Positions 1-10,228 of a stretch of DNA of 37,460 bases are shown here, piece by piece. The position numbers and the translations under genes are program-made. The notes beneath the pieces are model-generated. The model was given only the letters and a program-made list of their open reading frames with translations. It ran no database searches and had not been told where the DNA came from. Positions within the stretch are counted from its first letter, which is position 1. Every line of letters starts with the position of its first letter. The DNA is taken from the NCBI GenBank assembly GCA_005223375.1, contig RXOD01003916.1:1-37460 (forward strand), read 5' to 3'. Source of the stretch: Amoebophrya sp. AT5.2 (taxonomy: Eukaryota > Sar > Dinophyceae > Syndiniales > Amoebophryaceae).

Positions 1-660
1 CCGGGCGCGGCGGGCGGTGGGCCCTGCTCCGGGCAGATGGCGGGATCGCTCCAAATTCCCCGCTGGCTTGATCTCAAGCTTTTGGCGGAGGCGCAGGCGC
101 TATCGGGATCGCTCGCGGGGCTTGTCGCAGCCTATTTGCCAGACGAAGGCGCAGAAGTACTCGACGAGCACGACGAAAACGTTGTCGCGGCCCGCACGAG
201 AGCGGAGGACGTTCTTCAGAGGCAAGTAGCGGCGCAACAAAGGAAGTTTTCATCAGCACACGAGGGGGAAGCCGAAGCCGACCACTTTTACGCCAAAAAC
301 GACCTTCCCTCCCAAGTTCGAGACGCCTTCCTCTGCGACCGCGTTCGGTACCTGCAGCCGCTGCTTCGGGAGTTGTGTCAGCGTTTGCTCGCGACCTCAC
401 GTGCCAATGATCTGCAAGAGAGGATGGAAGATCTGCTGTGCGCGATCGACGGCGTTTCCCTCACGGCCAACCCCGAGACCTACCTCGCAAAAATGCTGGA
501 CGCCAAATCCAAAAAGGAAACAGATGGGCCATCTGCCGCAAGGCTCAGCTGGCCACTCGTGTTTTTAGGGGGAGGTTTGGAGTCTTTTCCGGAGCATTTT
601 TACAAAGGTGCGAGACTCGTAGGTCGTGGCGTAGTTCGTCTCGTAGGGAGTGGGCGGTAG
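1..660 (+). CDS. 3' part of an unrecognised gene (open at the left edge)
   Basis: The frame is open from base 1 to a TAG at 658-660. The first in-window ATG (37) would give 207 residues, but the frame has no stop upstream of it, so the true start or exon edge probably lies outside the window. The product is mostly helical and charged, with a Leu/Arg-rich stretch around residues 98-140, and ends in a Gly/Arg/Val-rich tail. I recognise no family. Several GT dinucleotides near the end (around 620-662) could be splice donors, so this could also be an upstream exon of the helicase gene that starts 168 nt later. Confidence 0.4.
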   Translation, partial: PGAAGGGPCSGQMAGSLQIPRWLDLKLLAEAQALSGSLAGLVAAYLPDEGAEVLDEHDENVVAARTRAEDVLQRQVAAQQRKFSSAHEGEAEADHFYAKNDLPSQVRDAFLCDRVRYLQPLLRELCQRLLATSRANDLQERMEDLLCAIDGVSLTANPETYLAKMLDAKSKKETDGPSAARLSWPLVFLGGGLESFPEHFYKGARLVGRGVVRLVGSGR

Positions 661-702
661 GTGCCCCCTGTATGGTCCTGTATTTGTTTCGTTGTGCTGT
701 TG

Positions 703-806
703 TATTTCACTGAAATTCGACTGATATTTCACTGGTATTCATTCGTGACGTTGGTTCGTACTTCCTCTACTCGATCTATTTGACGGCTGGTCCTTTGTAT
801 TTCACT
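703..806 (+). repeat. Three copies of TATTTCACT in the spacer before the helicase gene
   Basis: The 168-nt spacer 661-828 is AT-richer than its neighbours and carries TATTTCACT at about 703-711, 724-732 and 798-806. A related TGGTCCT...TGTATTT phrase also occurs twice (about 673 and 789). It could be 5' UTR, promoter or intron sequence. No promoter element can be assigned from sequence alone. Confidence 0.4.
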
Positions 807-828
807 CGTATCTATTGCGTCGCGTAGT

Positions 829-3800
829 ATGCAAGACGCGACATCGAACAAAATAAACGACGCCGAAAATGGCTTTTTCCTCCCTGTAATGTTTAGGAGC
901 GCAGCCCCGGGGGCATCAGACGCGAACACCGGCGCGGTAGAAGCAGTGCTTTGGCGCAGTAAACTCCCCGGTCCACTGATGCCCAGGTGGTGGTCACTAC
1001 AATTCGAATTGGAGTTGGAGAAGCGAAAGAGAGCAGACGCCCGAGGTCAACTTGGAGGAGGTCGCGATCTCGCTCTGGTAGACCAACAGCACGAGCCCGC
1101 CGCACACGTACTCGGGACTCAACTAAAATCTTCCTGCGAAGCTGGCCCTTGCAGTTCTGGCTCTCCACCTCCCTCTCGCTTTCAGGGCGCCGCGGGGATG
1201 CGCAAGCTGCTTCGGGCCGGATTCGCGGCGCGACCGCGGGAGCAACTGCATGCTGGCGATAATTCCGGTTCTACACTAACTGGACGACCGCAAGCAACTG
1301 CGCGGCCATCTTCTTCTATGCAGCCGGAGCATGATACCACCGTCGGAACCGGACGGAAGAAAGAGCTCCCGATCGCCGCTCACCGCGCGGAGGTGGAGCG
1401 GAAGTGCTGCCGGACTTCGGGCAACATGATCGGACCGAGGGCTCGCGTTGTCTTTATCAGCGGCGCCACTGGGTGCGGCAAGACTACCCAGGTGCCGCTC
1501 TATATCCATCTGCGCGACCCAGACAACCACAAAATTCTCGTCGTCCAGCCGCGGAGAGTGGCGGCGAAGCGCTGCGCGATGCGGGTGGCAGAGGAACTGT
1601 CGGAGCTAGTACGAAACTCCGATGAAGATGATCAGTATGGCACGACGGTCGGCTACCGGATCGGCGGCGAGCGGTGGTGGCGCGGGTGGGACCGCGGGAA
1701 GATCTGCTTCGTCACGACCAGCCACTTCCTCGAGGAGCTCGCAACTGGTTTCGCGAGGGGCGACCCTTCGCCAGCAGAGAACTCTAAACCCGGTTTTGCT
1801 CCGTACATGCCCTACACCCACATCATCCTCGACGAGGTCCACGAGCTAAGCGAGGACCTCGAAATGCTTTTCCTCTACGTGAAGGTGATACGCGTGCTGC
1901 GGCCAGCAATCCAGATCATTCTCATGAGCGCGACCGCGAACACCAAGAGACTGTGGAAATACTTCCGTGATGAGGATGGTGATGACGATGATGACGAGCT
2001 CGCGTCCTCGTCCTCCTTCTCCACCTGCGAGTCCTCGCCCTCCGGTTCGGAAGCTGATGCTGGAGCGGCGCGAGAGGGCTCTTCTTCTTCGTCCGCTCGA
2101 CGTTCTCCTCGTGCTCGTGCTCGTCTCCCCCCATCGTCGCAGCTCATCCGCATCACTGGGAAAGGAGCAGGCTCTAGCTGTACTTCGACGACGCTCACCC
2201 CAGGTGGCCCCTCCTCAGGTGGATCAGGCGGCGCCAGAGCGTTCCCGGTGACGACCTACTTTCTCGATCCACCGGAAATAGCTAACTCACCGAATGTGTC
2301 GCAATACGTCGATGGCCGGGGGCCCGCAGCTTCCAGCCGGAGTCTGCTTCACCGTTTTCCACACTTGCGCAAAGTGATGGACGGGTATCTGGCAAACCTG
2401 AGCCACTGGACGCAGCGCGCGGAAGGGGTTTCGCGGAGCCGAGATCTGGCTTTTGTTCGAAGCTCGACTGTTCGAAGCTCGAGCCGACTCGTAGAAACGC
2501 AGGCCACGCTGGGCGGCAACGCCGCGGCTGAAGAAAACAACTACACCCAAGATCATTTCGGCGAGCAAACGGTGCCGTGGGGACATGTGCTAGCCAATCG
2601 CCTTCAAGCGGGGCGATCTCACTTTGTGGACCTCATCGTGCAGCTGGTGTTGGTGGAATTGCAACGCGACGAATCACTGAGCAGCACGAGTCCGAGTACC
2701 CCCACAGCACGAGCGAGTCCTTCACCTAGGGGGAAAAAGTCGGTAAGCGTGCTGGTTTTCCTCCCTGGGCTTGCGCAAATCCGCGACGTACAGAGGGAGC
2801 TGGAGGGGGGACTGGCGAAGATGAAAGGGACCCAACAAGTCGAAGTGGTCCCGCTCCACTCGGAGACGGCGGGCGCGGCGCTGGCCAATTCTTTCAAGGG
2901 AGACGCCGACGCAGCGGTCGGGCACGGGTCCTCTGACTTTCGTCCCGGCAGCAGAAACGGCACGGCCTCCCAAGCGGAAACAGCCGACAAAGGAAAAGCA
3001 GAAGAAGCGGAAGGTGCCCCCGCGGACCTGACAACTACTACTGTTTTGATACGAACAGACAGACAGCAAGCGGCATTCATCAACGGCCTGGATTTTGCCA
3101 ATCACGACTATGGACAGGAACTAAAGTTCAAGCACCGCGACTTTCGATGGCAGGCCGATATGAGGCAGAACAACGAGAATTCGATACGATTTTGCAGGGA
3201 ATTGGACACGGTCGTCGGCCTGCAACAGTTCGAGCGCGTGCGAAACGGAATAGCCGGCGACGTTGCAGCTGGAGATGTAATCCAGGCTGGGCCCGTCATG
3301 AGTGTTGCGGTCGCAGATTCGCTCTTCGGTTCCGGCTGGGCGGGGCTCCGCGCCCCCTTCAGGCTTACGATTTCCCGAAAGGCGGAAGCACGGGCGGCTC
3401 GTATGACAACTCTTGTTGGCCGGGAAGAACCGCCGTCGATGCCGGTGCACCACGTCGGAGTAGCAGAACATCGGCAGCCGCGGGCGATCGAGCAGCATCG
3501 GGTGTTTCTCGCGACCAATGTTGCCGAGACGAGTCTGACGCTCCCCGACGTGGCCGTGGTGATCGACGCTGGCTTGACCCGGCGCAGCGTGTTTGATCCG
3601 GAAACCGGGCTCACGGCGCTCCAGGCCTCCTGGACCAGCAAGTGCAGCGCGGATCAGCGCCGCGGCCGGACCGGGCGAACGTGCGCCGGCGTCTGCTACC
3701 GATTGTACCCGGAGGAACTCTACAAGGAAATCATGCCCGACGAGGAAACCCCGTACTACGAAGCTCTTGGCGACCCCAGATTTTTGCTCCGGCTGGCGGA

Positions 3801-6800
3801 GATGCACGATTGGTACCTGCGTCAGACAGCAGCTCATCTCTCCACGACCAGGCAGAGGTCAGGGGGCAGGGGTGGAGTTTCTCGTCGGGGCGTCGGGTCC
3901 ACCTCCGCGCAGTCGGGTCCTCTCGCCACGACGTCGGGCTCGGGCGGCGCTCACATTACGACCGCGAAATTCGCGCAGAAGGTCGCGCGCATGGCGGGGG
4001 AGCTGATCAGCAAGCCGAGGCCGTGTGACGTGTTGCAGCACTTGGACTTCTTTCAGTCGGTGGGGGTCATAGATCGCAGCGCCCCCACGAACACGAGCAC
4101 CGGGGACTACCACCCCACACTCCTCGGGCGTCTCTGCCTTGAGGTCCCGCTGAAGTTCCGCTCGGTGCGGCTGCTGTGGGCAGCTGTGGAGCACCAGATG
4201 GCTGTGGAGGGCGTTCTCCTAGCCAGTCTGGCAGACGTGGCGGACGAATCGTGGGGGGGGCTCGCGGGGTGGTCTTGGCCGGGAACGCGTGCTCGAAAGG
4301 GGAACGAAAGAACGAAGACGAAGGGTTCTCGCCGCTCCCGCGAGGCCCGCACGCCAGCTGCTGAGGGGAACGCGGATGAAACCTCTGACTTGCAACCACT
4401 GCTGGAGCACCTAAAGCAGGCCCTCGCGGACTTCGGCTGGTGGGTGCGAGAGGAAGGCCATCGCCTTGTGTCGTGCCAAAACGATGACGAGCCGAGATCC
4501 ACTTTTGCATTGATTGACGCGTTCTTCGCGTCAGTGTCTCCCACGGCTTCTTCGAGAGCTCCTCCTTGGTGCCACCGGGCCTCTACTCTGTCGTCGTCCG
4601 GCGGCGGATACCGACTAGCGCGGAATTGCTTCTGTAAGGCACTGCGGGTGGCCCATCATGCAAGCAAGATTTTTACGGAGGAGCCCGCGTTGCGAAAGTT
4701 ACGCTTCCACCTCGCCGAGGGTGCCGAGCTGGACGGGAACCACCTGTGGAAGAATAAAAAAACGAATGTAATTGGGTCGCTGCTTCTCTCGGCTTTTCCC
4801 AACCACCTGGTTTACGGGCAGCCGCATTACCTCTCCGCGCGGGGCGGCGAAAGCTACCTCAGCATGCGCCGCGCGGTTGGTCGCATGAAGCCGGAGCCAC
4901 GGTTTCGCGACCTCGCGCAGGTTCTGAATCACGAAGCGGTCTCAGAAACTGCGTTCCGCGGGCGCGATGGCGGAGGTAGGGGGAGGGCGAGCTCCGGCGC
5001 AGGTGGCGGGAAAGCGAAAGGAACAGGAACAACGATCACAACACCAATCCGCGTCCGTGGTATGGATTACGGCGGGAACCTCGCCGCGACCCTTCACTGG
5101 GTCCCACGGAGCGATGGGAACACGGAGACAGAAAGAGGCATCGCGTTTCCTTTGTACTTGGAGATGGCGCTGCCGCACGAGACCCAAGAAGTACCCACTT
5201 CGTCCAGCGGGTATGAAGCGGCGATCGCTGCAGCAAGAACGCACCGGTCGATGGAAATCGCCAACGAAATCGCCTACAGTCTCCTCGACAACGCATCTCA
5301 GAGACCTCGACACTGTGCCCATGCAATGCAATTTCAACACCCTTTGGAAATGTTGTGGACTTGGTCTCCGCACGGCCTGTGTTCGCTGGACGGGGCCAAC
5401 AGCGGCTCTTTCGCGTCTCGCTTCGGACACGCGCCGTTCTACACGGCCGCCAAATTTCGAACCGCAAGTGCTGGGGCAGTGAAAACGACGTTGTCCCCCG
5501 TGATGCTGAACGAACATGCGGGCTTCGAGAGCTCACTCATCATGACAGTGGACAGCGTCGCTCAGCAGCACGGGGGATCTGAACAAGAGCAGCGTGCTTC
5601 CACCACGACCAACTCCACCTTCTCCGACAGTAGTACGATGGAGGCACGCTTTCTGCAGGAAATACACGGCAGTCATCATGTTGGGTCTTCCTCGCCCCAC
5701 CACATCCACAACGCGGCGGGAGCAGCAGATCGCGGAATGGTAGTGCGAGCAAACCCGAAGCGGTACCTGGTTCCCTGGTTCCTCTCGCCGACTGAGCGGT
5801 ACCTGCGCGTCGCGTTTCACTTTCCGACCGAGCTTCAGAACGAGAACTACGCTATCTTGAGCCAACTGGCCGCCTGTCCGCTCCTCCCCAGCGGCGTATC
5901 CGTCTTGGTGCGCTTACTGGGGCCGCGGCCGCCGTCCTCATCACATCATGGATCTGACAGTCAGAAGATCTGCTCCGAAGTAGGCAGAAACGCCAAAAAT
6001 GTCAGCACTCTTGCTGCACGGGAAAGAGAAAGTAGACCGCCGGAACCGCGCCAGGAAACAAGCACGACACTGCAAATCGTGGGCGTTCGCCTGGGCGCAA
6101 ATCGGATGCCTGTGCTGTTGGAGCGTGAGGCCACGCTCCAGCAGCTTCAAGCCGTTAACAGGATTCGGCAGCTGCGCCGGGAGCGGCTGCTTCCCCCCGC
6201 GATGCGCGGAGGAACCACGTTCTGGTGTCGCCCGCCTCCGGCCGCTTCCACGGGTGCGCTCGCTGCGTCCCTGAAAACGCTGCAGGCCCTCTGCGAAGGC
6301 GTTACTTCCTCTGAGGCGGGGGAGCGGTGTAGTGATGCAGTGGGCGGAATATCCGAGGTAAATGACATCCTGTACGAGGTCGAGTTGCTGGCGCCGGCCA
6401 ACCTGAAAACCCCAACGGCCACTAGGGGGCTCTATGACCAGCTCGAGCTGCTAAACCTTCGACCGCCAATCAACCTGGATCCGCGCACACTTGCGGCGCT
6501 CGACATACGGCCACACTGGCGCCGCGCAGACGCTTTTGTCGGACTCAGGACACCCACTTCAGCAGCTGCGGGTGCGGGATCGGGAACTGTCGCTTCTACG
6601 GACAAGACAGTTCCTGCAGCTGTTCTAGGAGCGGGAGTGTTTGCTTCCACGATTGAGCCTCGCCCCCGCCCGGCGCGACCCCCGCTGCCGTTCGTCCAGC
6701 GCTGCCTGAAGCAGTTTGCGGAAAACAGCGTGGCTCGGGCGCGGAACTTGGATTTGGTGGGACAGGCAGCCGTCCCGGGGTCGGGGAGACGAGGGTTCGG

Positions 6801-9800
6801 GGAGGCCAAGCCTTTTCCCGCGCAGCTGGACGAGTACGACGCCAACACTTTCCTGGAGGAGGCGCGAACCCGCCTGAAAAATCCAGACGATCGCGGAGAT
6901 TCCTCATTGGAGGAGTTTCTCTCAAGGAATGCAACTGGGAGAGGACAGGACTTGGCGGAGGACAATGTTGCTAATTGTGTTCAGGCGGTTGTAGCGGATG
7001 AGCAGGTAGACGAAGTCGCCGTTCTGTACATGGAGCAAACCCGCGCGAACGAGCTCGACCGCCGCTTCATTTCACACAGCGCAGACAAAGGCGCGGAGAA
7101 GAAGAAGATGCTGCAAAGCTTCATTTCACACAGCGCAGACAAAGGCGCGGAGGAGAAGAAGATGCTGCAAAGCTTCATTTCACACAGCGCAGACAAAGGC
7201 GCGGAGAAGAAGAAGATGCTGCAAAGTGGTGGTGTGGTAGTGGCAAGGACGTCGAGCACCTGCAGCTGCGCCGGAATAAATGAGCAACCGCTAAACGCAG
7301 CTGAGGCCAGCTTGCACCGCAGGGGGTTGCTCGCCGCAATCACGGTCGGAATGCGCAACGAGAATGGGGGCGGCAGGGACCCGCGGCTGCAGATGAGCCA
7401 GCAGCAGAGCGCGAAAACCGCGAAGTGGAAGGGCAGCGCGCAGCAACAGCAATCCCCCTTCTTGAACGCGCTCGCGCGCCATCGAGTGGTACTTCTCCAC
7501 GGGAAAACCGGCAGCGGCAAGTCGACCCTCGCGCCCCTGATTCTGGCGCAGCACCAGATTGCCGACCTGGGAAGATCCTGCCGCATCGCGGTCACGCAGC
7601 CGCGCCGCGACTCGGCGCGCCAGTGCATGCGGCGGATCAACACGGTTTGCGGGCTGGATTTGTGCAGGATGAATCACGGGAAGCTCCTCCCCAGTGACAA
7701 GGTTCTCAACCCGTTGGTCGCCAGCTACCACATCGCGGGAGAAAACTTCGACGCGGCTAACACGACCGCTTCAACGCTGACCGCGCCAATCTGCTTCTAC
7801 ACGGTGGGCACGTTGAAGCAGCTTTTGCTGCGGAGCCCGGAAAAACTCGCGGAGTACAGCCACATCGTACTGGACGAGATTCACGAACGGTCGTGGGACC
7901 TCGACTTTTTATGTTTTCTGTTGCGGGGGCTGTTGTCGCGGCCGCAGTTCTGCCAAACACGCGTGATCCTGATGACGGCGACGATGAGCCCGGCGGTGGA
8001 GCGGCTGGCCGAGACGACGTTTCGACCGCTCCGCTACGGTCTCAGGCCTGCTTTGCTCGGAACCGCAGTTCCCAGTGAGGCGGAAGCGGAACAGGAGAGC
8101 GCTATGGACACCGACGCCGTTGTCAGCGTGCCGGGATCGCACCCCTTCCGCATCAAGGAGCAGCACCTTGAGGATTTCGCGGGCTTCCTGGACGACGTCT
8201 CCCTGTCGCGCCCGGTGTTGGGGTCGAAAAAGTTCGCCACCGTGGCCGACGTGCTGTGGGCGTACCTTGAGACCTTCAACCAGCCGGCAGGCTACCGACT
8301 TTTGTCGCAAGACGCAGTTGGCGGAGAGCACTCGTCTGCCGTGAGTGGTTCTAGGACCGGGAAGGTGCGGTGTCCGTCGGTCGCAGAGCTACGGGCAACC
8401 GCGAAGCGAATACAAACCCAATCCTGCGACGATGCCGCTCTTCGTCAAGCAAGCCGACAAGCGCTGCAGAAGTTGGCGGAGTGGTCGCAGTCCACATTTC
8501 CGCATCTTCTCGTGCCGGTACTGCAGCGGTTGATGTCTCTGATGCAAAGTAGTGCGCGAGGACCGTCACCTGGCGGGTTGAAGATGATTATTTTCCTGCC
8601 GACTCTGGCTTTGCTCCATCGCTGCGCCGACGTCCTACGGCTGGAATTGGGGAGGACCACAAGAAAGCGCCTTGATGAAAGCAGCGGAGTTCCCAAAATT
8701 ACCATTTTGCTCTGCCACCGCGACCTGCCCGAGGAGAACAACAAAAAGCGGCACGAGCCACAGCGGCCCGGCGAAGTGACGCTCATCCTGGCGACGAACA
8801 TGTGCGAAACCGGGGAAACCATCACAGACCTCGACATCGTGATCGACCTGGGGTGGCAGCTAAGGCCAGTGTACAACCCAAAGCTGAACTCGGAGGCGGC
8901 AGTGGTTGGCTGGGCGGCCGCCACGCAGATGGACCAGCGCCGCGGGCGGGTGGGGAGGACCAGGGAGGGACTGTGTTTCCGGTTTTACCCGCGGATGCTG
9001 CGGGAACGGTTGCTGGCCGTAGGTGGCGGGGACGCTGACCTTGAGGACATGGATCTGAGGCGCGTCTTGCTCGAGTTGGAGCAGGGCCGGCGGCAGTGCT
9101 GGGAGCAGAGGGCAGACGAGGAGTACGCCGGAAAGTGCGTGCTCGAAGGGGATGGAGAAGATCCTCCTGTTGTCCGACGAGATGAAGATGCCGCGATCGT
9201 GAACGTCGTGCACGATAGTACTCCAGAAGAAGAGGAAGACGACGGCGAGCAAAAAACCCTGGAGCGCGAGGACCACCAGCAACAACAGCTTTCCGTACTG
9301 GAGCCGCAACATCAGCGATCCTCGGCTTCCCACTCGATCCGCCTCACCGCTTGCTGGTCCGAGAAGACGGGGGAATGGCGCCACACGTGGCTCGACTTGG
9401 AAGGAGATGAAAGCGATGTCGTGACCCGCAGCGTTGAGTCCGACTTCAGCCGACTGCTGAACATGCTTCCGTCGCCGCCGAAGACAAAACGGGGCTGGGG
9501 ACTGCCCGCAGTGCTTCTCCAGCTGCAGCGGATGGGGTTTTTGAAGAATAACGCTGCCGAGAATCTTAATCTTTCCCCATGTAGAACCGGGCAAAATCTC
9601 GCAGCAGTAGAGCCCCCGCCTCAAAAAATCCTGGCACCCCAGACCACTCTCCTGGGCTTTGTCGCCATGCACCTCGGAGGCGGCATGCCGCTGTGTTGTG
9701 CGGCGATCGTCTTCATGGGCTGGGCTCTGGACCCCGACTGCGAGGACTTGCTGGCCGACAGTCTCCTGCTAGCAGCCTCCACTGCCGGGGAACAGGACTT

Positions 9801-10194
9801 TCTCCTCACAGCGCAGACCTTGCCGACCTCCTCCACGACACTTGCGTCGTTCTCGACCCACCTTTCCGATTCCGCCGAGATGAAAAAGCTGCCGACCATG
9901 TCTAGGGAGCTCGTCCGCTTTCACCGCTCGCTGGACTACCGGTACAACTCCTTGGACAGGGGAAGTTTTAGCGAGCCGCTGAGCACCTTCGAGGCCTACC
10001 GGAGGAGGAGCCGACTGGGAGCAAACCTGGGACCCACAACACCGGCGCACTCCACCATGATCGACAGAAATAAATTCGACGTGTTCCAGCGCTCCTTCGC
10101 CCGCGTGACGCGCAACATGGAAACGATCGGCGCCAAGCCCGAGCCGCGCTTTGTCGGGGATGAGGAGGTAGCTACGTCTGCAAAGGCGGTTTAA
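829..10194 (+). CDS. Giant protein with two tandem DEAH/RHA-type helicase cores
   Basis: One uninterrupted frame of 3121 codons. Core 1 has Walker A GATGCGKT (residues 212-219), QPRRVAA (Ia), DEVH (335-338), SAT (367-369), a motif IV block LVFLPGL (about 640-650), ATNVAETSLT (895-904) and QRRGRTGR (943-950). A winged-helix/HA2-like segment follows at about 1065-1140. Core 2 has GKTGSGKS (2225-2232), QPRRDSA, TVGTLKQLLL, DEIH (2349-2352), TAT (2383-2385), IIFLPTL, ATNMCETGET (2655-2664) and QRRGRVGR (2703-2710), then a second winged-helix/HA2-like region at about 2880-2980. Both cores keep the residues for NTP binding, hydrolysis and the arginine finger, so both may be active RNA-dependent NTPases. 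An acidic/Ser-rich insert (about 380-440) and a longer insert (about 690-890) interrupt core 1. The roughly 1000 residues between the cores match nothing I know. The first 180 residues are weakly conserved, so the start is uncertain and the 5' end could include intron sequence. Single-core DEAH proteins are usually 700-1400 residues. Confidence 0.87.
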   Translation: MQDATSNKINDAENGFFLPVMFRSAAPGASDANTGAVEAVLWRSKLPGPLMPRWWSLQFELELEKRKRADARGQLGGGRDLALVDQQHEPAAHVLGTQLKSSCEAGPCSSGSPPPSRFQGAAGMRKLLRAGFAARPREQLHAGDNSGSTLTGRPQATARPSSSMQPEHDTTVGTGRKKELPIAAHRAEVERKCCRTSGNMIGPRARVVFISGATGCGKTTQVPLYIHLRDPDNHKILVVQPRRVAAKRCAMRVAEELSELVRNSDEDDQYGTTVGYRIGGERWWRGWDRGKICFVTTSHFLEELATGFARGDPSPAENSKPGFAPYMPYTHIILDEVHELSEDLEMLFLYVKVIRVLRPAIQIILMSATANTKRLWKYFRDEDGDDDDDELASSSSFSTCESSPSGSEADAGAAREGSSSSSARRSPRARARLPPSSQLIRITGKGAGSSCTSTTLTPGGPSSGGSGGARAFPVTTYFLDPPEIANSPNVSQYVDGRGPAASSRSLLHRFPHLRKVMDGYLANLSHWTQRAEGVSRSRDLAFVRSSTVRSSSRLVETQATLGGNAAAEENNYTQDHFGEQTVPWGHVLANRLQAGRSHFVDLIVQLVLVELQRDESLSSTSPSTPTARASPSPRGKKSVSVLVFLPGLAQIRDVQRELEGGLAKMKGTQQVEVVPLHSETAGAALANSFKGDADAAVGHGSSDFRPGSRNGTASQAETADKGKAEEAEGAPADLTTTTVLIRTDRQQAAFINGLDFANHDYGQELKFKHRDFRWQADMRQNNENSIRFCRELDTVVGLQQFERVRNGIAGDVAAGDVIQAGPVMSVAVADSLFGSGWAGLRAPFRLTISRKAEARAARMTTLVGREEPPSMPVHHVGVAEHRQPRAIEQHRVFLATNVAETSLTLPDVAVVIDAGLTRRSVFDPETGLTALQASWTSKCSADQRRGRTGRTCAGVCYRLYPEELYKEIMPDEETPYYEALGDPRFLLRLAEMHDWYLRQTAAHLSTTRQRSGGRGGVSRRGVGSTSAQSGPLATTSGSGGAHITTAKFAQKVARMAGELISKPRPCDVLQHLDFFQSVGVIDRSAPTNTSTGDYHPTLLGRLCLEVPLKFRSVRLLWAAVEHQMAVEGVLLASLADVADESWGGLAGWSWPGTRARKGNERTKTKGSRRSREARTPAAEGNADETSDLQPLLEHLKQALADFGWWVREEGHRLVSCQNDDEPRSTFALIDAFFASVSPTASSRAPPWCHRASTLSSSGGGYRLARNCFCKALRVAHHASKIFTEEPALRKLRFHLAEGAELDGNHLWKNKKTNVIGSLLLSAFPNHLVYGQPHYLSARGGESYLSMRRAVGRMKPEPRFRDLAQVLNHEAVSETAFRGRDGGGRGRASSGAGGGKAKGTGTTITTPIRVRGMDYGGNLAATLHWVPRSDGNTETERGIAFPLYLEMALPHETQEVPTSSSGYEAAIAAARTHRSMEIANEIAYSLLDNASQRPRHCAHAMQFQHPLEMLWTWSPHGLCSLDGANSGSFASRFGHAPFYTAAKFRTASAGAVKTTLSPVMLNEHAGFESSLIMTVDSVAQQHGGSEQEQRASTTTNSTFSDSSTMEARFLQEIHGSHHVGSSSPHHIHNAAGAADRGMVVRANPKRYLVPWFLSPTERYLRVAFHFPTELQNENYAILSQLAACPLLPSGVSVLVRLLGPRPPSSSHHGSDSQKICSEVGRNAKNVSTLAARERESRPPEPRQETSTTLQIVGVRLGANRMPVLLEREATLQQLQAVNRIRQLRRERLLPPAMRGGTTFWCRPPPAASTGALAASLKTLQALCEGVTSSEAGERCSDAVGGISEVNDILYEVELLAPANLKTPTATRGLYDQLELLNLRPPINLDPRTLAALDIRPHWRRADAFVGLRTPTSAAAGAGSGTVASTDKTVPAAVLGAGVFASTIEPRPRPARPPLPFVQRCLKQFAENSVARARNLDLVGQAAVPGSGRRGFGEAKPFPAQLDEYDANTFLEEARTRLKNPDDRGDSSLEEFLSRNATGRGQDLAEDNVANCVQAVVADEQVDEVAVLYMEQTRANELDRRFISHSADKGAEKKKMLQSFISHSADKGAEEKKMLQSFISHSADKGAEKKKMLQSGGVVVARTSSTCSCAGINEQPLNAAEASLHRRGLLAAITVGMRNENGGGRDPRLQMSQQQSAKTAKWKGSAQQQQSPFLNALARHRVVLLHGKTGSGKSTLAPLILAQHQIADLGRSCRIAVTQPRRDSARQCMRRINTVCGLDLCRMNHGKLLPSDKVLNPLVASYHIAGENFDAANTTASTLTAPICFYTVGTLKQLLLRSPEKLAEYSHIVLDEIHERSWDLDFLCFLLRGLLSRPQFCQTRVILMTATMSPAVERLAETTFRPLRYGLRPALLGTAVPSEAEAEQESAMDTDAVVSVPGSHPFRIKEQHLEDFAGFLDDVSLSRPVLGSKKFATVADVLWAYLETFNQPAGYRLLSQDAVGGEHSSAVSGSRTGKVRCPSVAELRATAKRIQTQSCDDAALRQASRQALQKLAEWSQSTFPHLLVPVLQRLMSLMQSSARGPSPGGLKMIIFLPTLALLHRCADVLRLELGRTTRKRLDESSGVPKITILLCHRDLPEENNKKRHEPQRPGEVTLILATNMCETGETITDLDIVIDLGWQLRPVYNPKLNSEAAVVGWAAATQMDQRRGRVGRTREGLCFRFYPRMLRERLLAVGGGDADLEDMDLRRVLLELEQGRRQCWEQRADEEYAGKCVLEGDGEDPPVVRRDEDAAIVNVVHDSTPEEEEDDGEQKTLEREDHQQQQLSVLEPQHQRSSASHSIRLTACWSEKTGEWRHTWLDLEGDESDVVTRSVESDFSRLLNMLPSPPKTKRGWGLPAVLLQLQRMGFLKNNAAENLNLSPCRTGQNLAAVEPPPQKILAPQTTLLGFVAMHLGGGMPLCCAAIVFMGWALDPDCEDLLADSLLLAASTAGEQDFLLTAQTLPTSSTTLASFSTHLSDSAEMKKLPTMSRELVRFHRSLDYRYNSLDRGSFSEPLSTFEAYRRRSRLGANLGPTTPAHSTMIDRNKFDVFQRSFARVTRNMETIGAKPEPRFVGDEEVATSAKAV
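7066..7227 (+). repeat. In-frame 54-bp tandem repeat, 3 copies
   Basis: Units lie at 7066-7119, 7120-7173 and 7174-7227, each encoding FISHSADKGAEKKKMLQS. Unit 2 has one Lys-to-Glu change from a single base, and unit 3 differs only in a silent final base. The array sits about 90 residues before the second helicase core, within linker sequence. The near-identity suggests recent expansion or homogenisation. Confidence 0.97.
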
Positions 10195-10228
10195 GATTTC
10201 TTTCGATGCACCCTTATGTTCCACCTTC

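Noticed and set aside
6981..7643. 220-codon minus-strand frame with its own repeats
   Set aside because: Its repeats (ALCEMKLCSIFF-like) are just the complement of the 54-bp coding repeat on the + strand.
8860..9672. 270-codon minus-strand frame opposite the helicase
   Set aside because: Lies wholly inside the second helicase region, whose + strand motifs (QRRGRVGR) are unmistakable.
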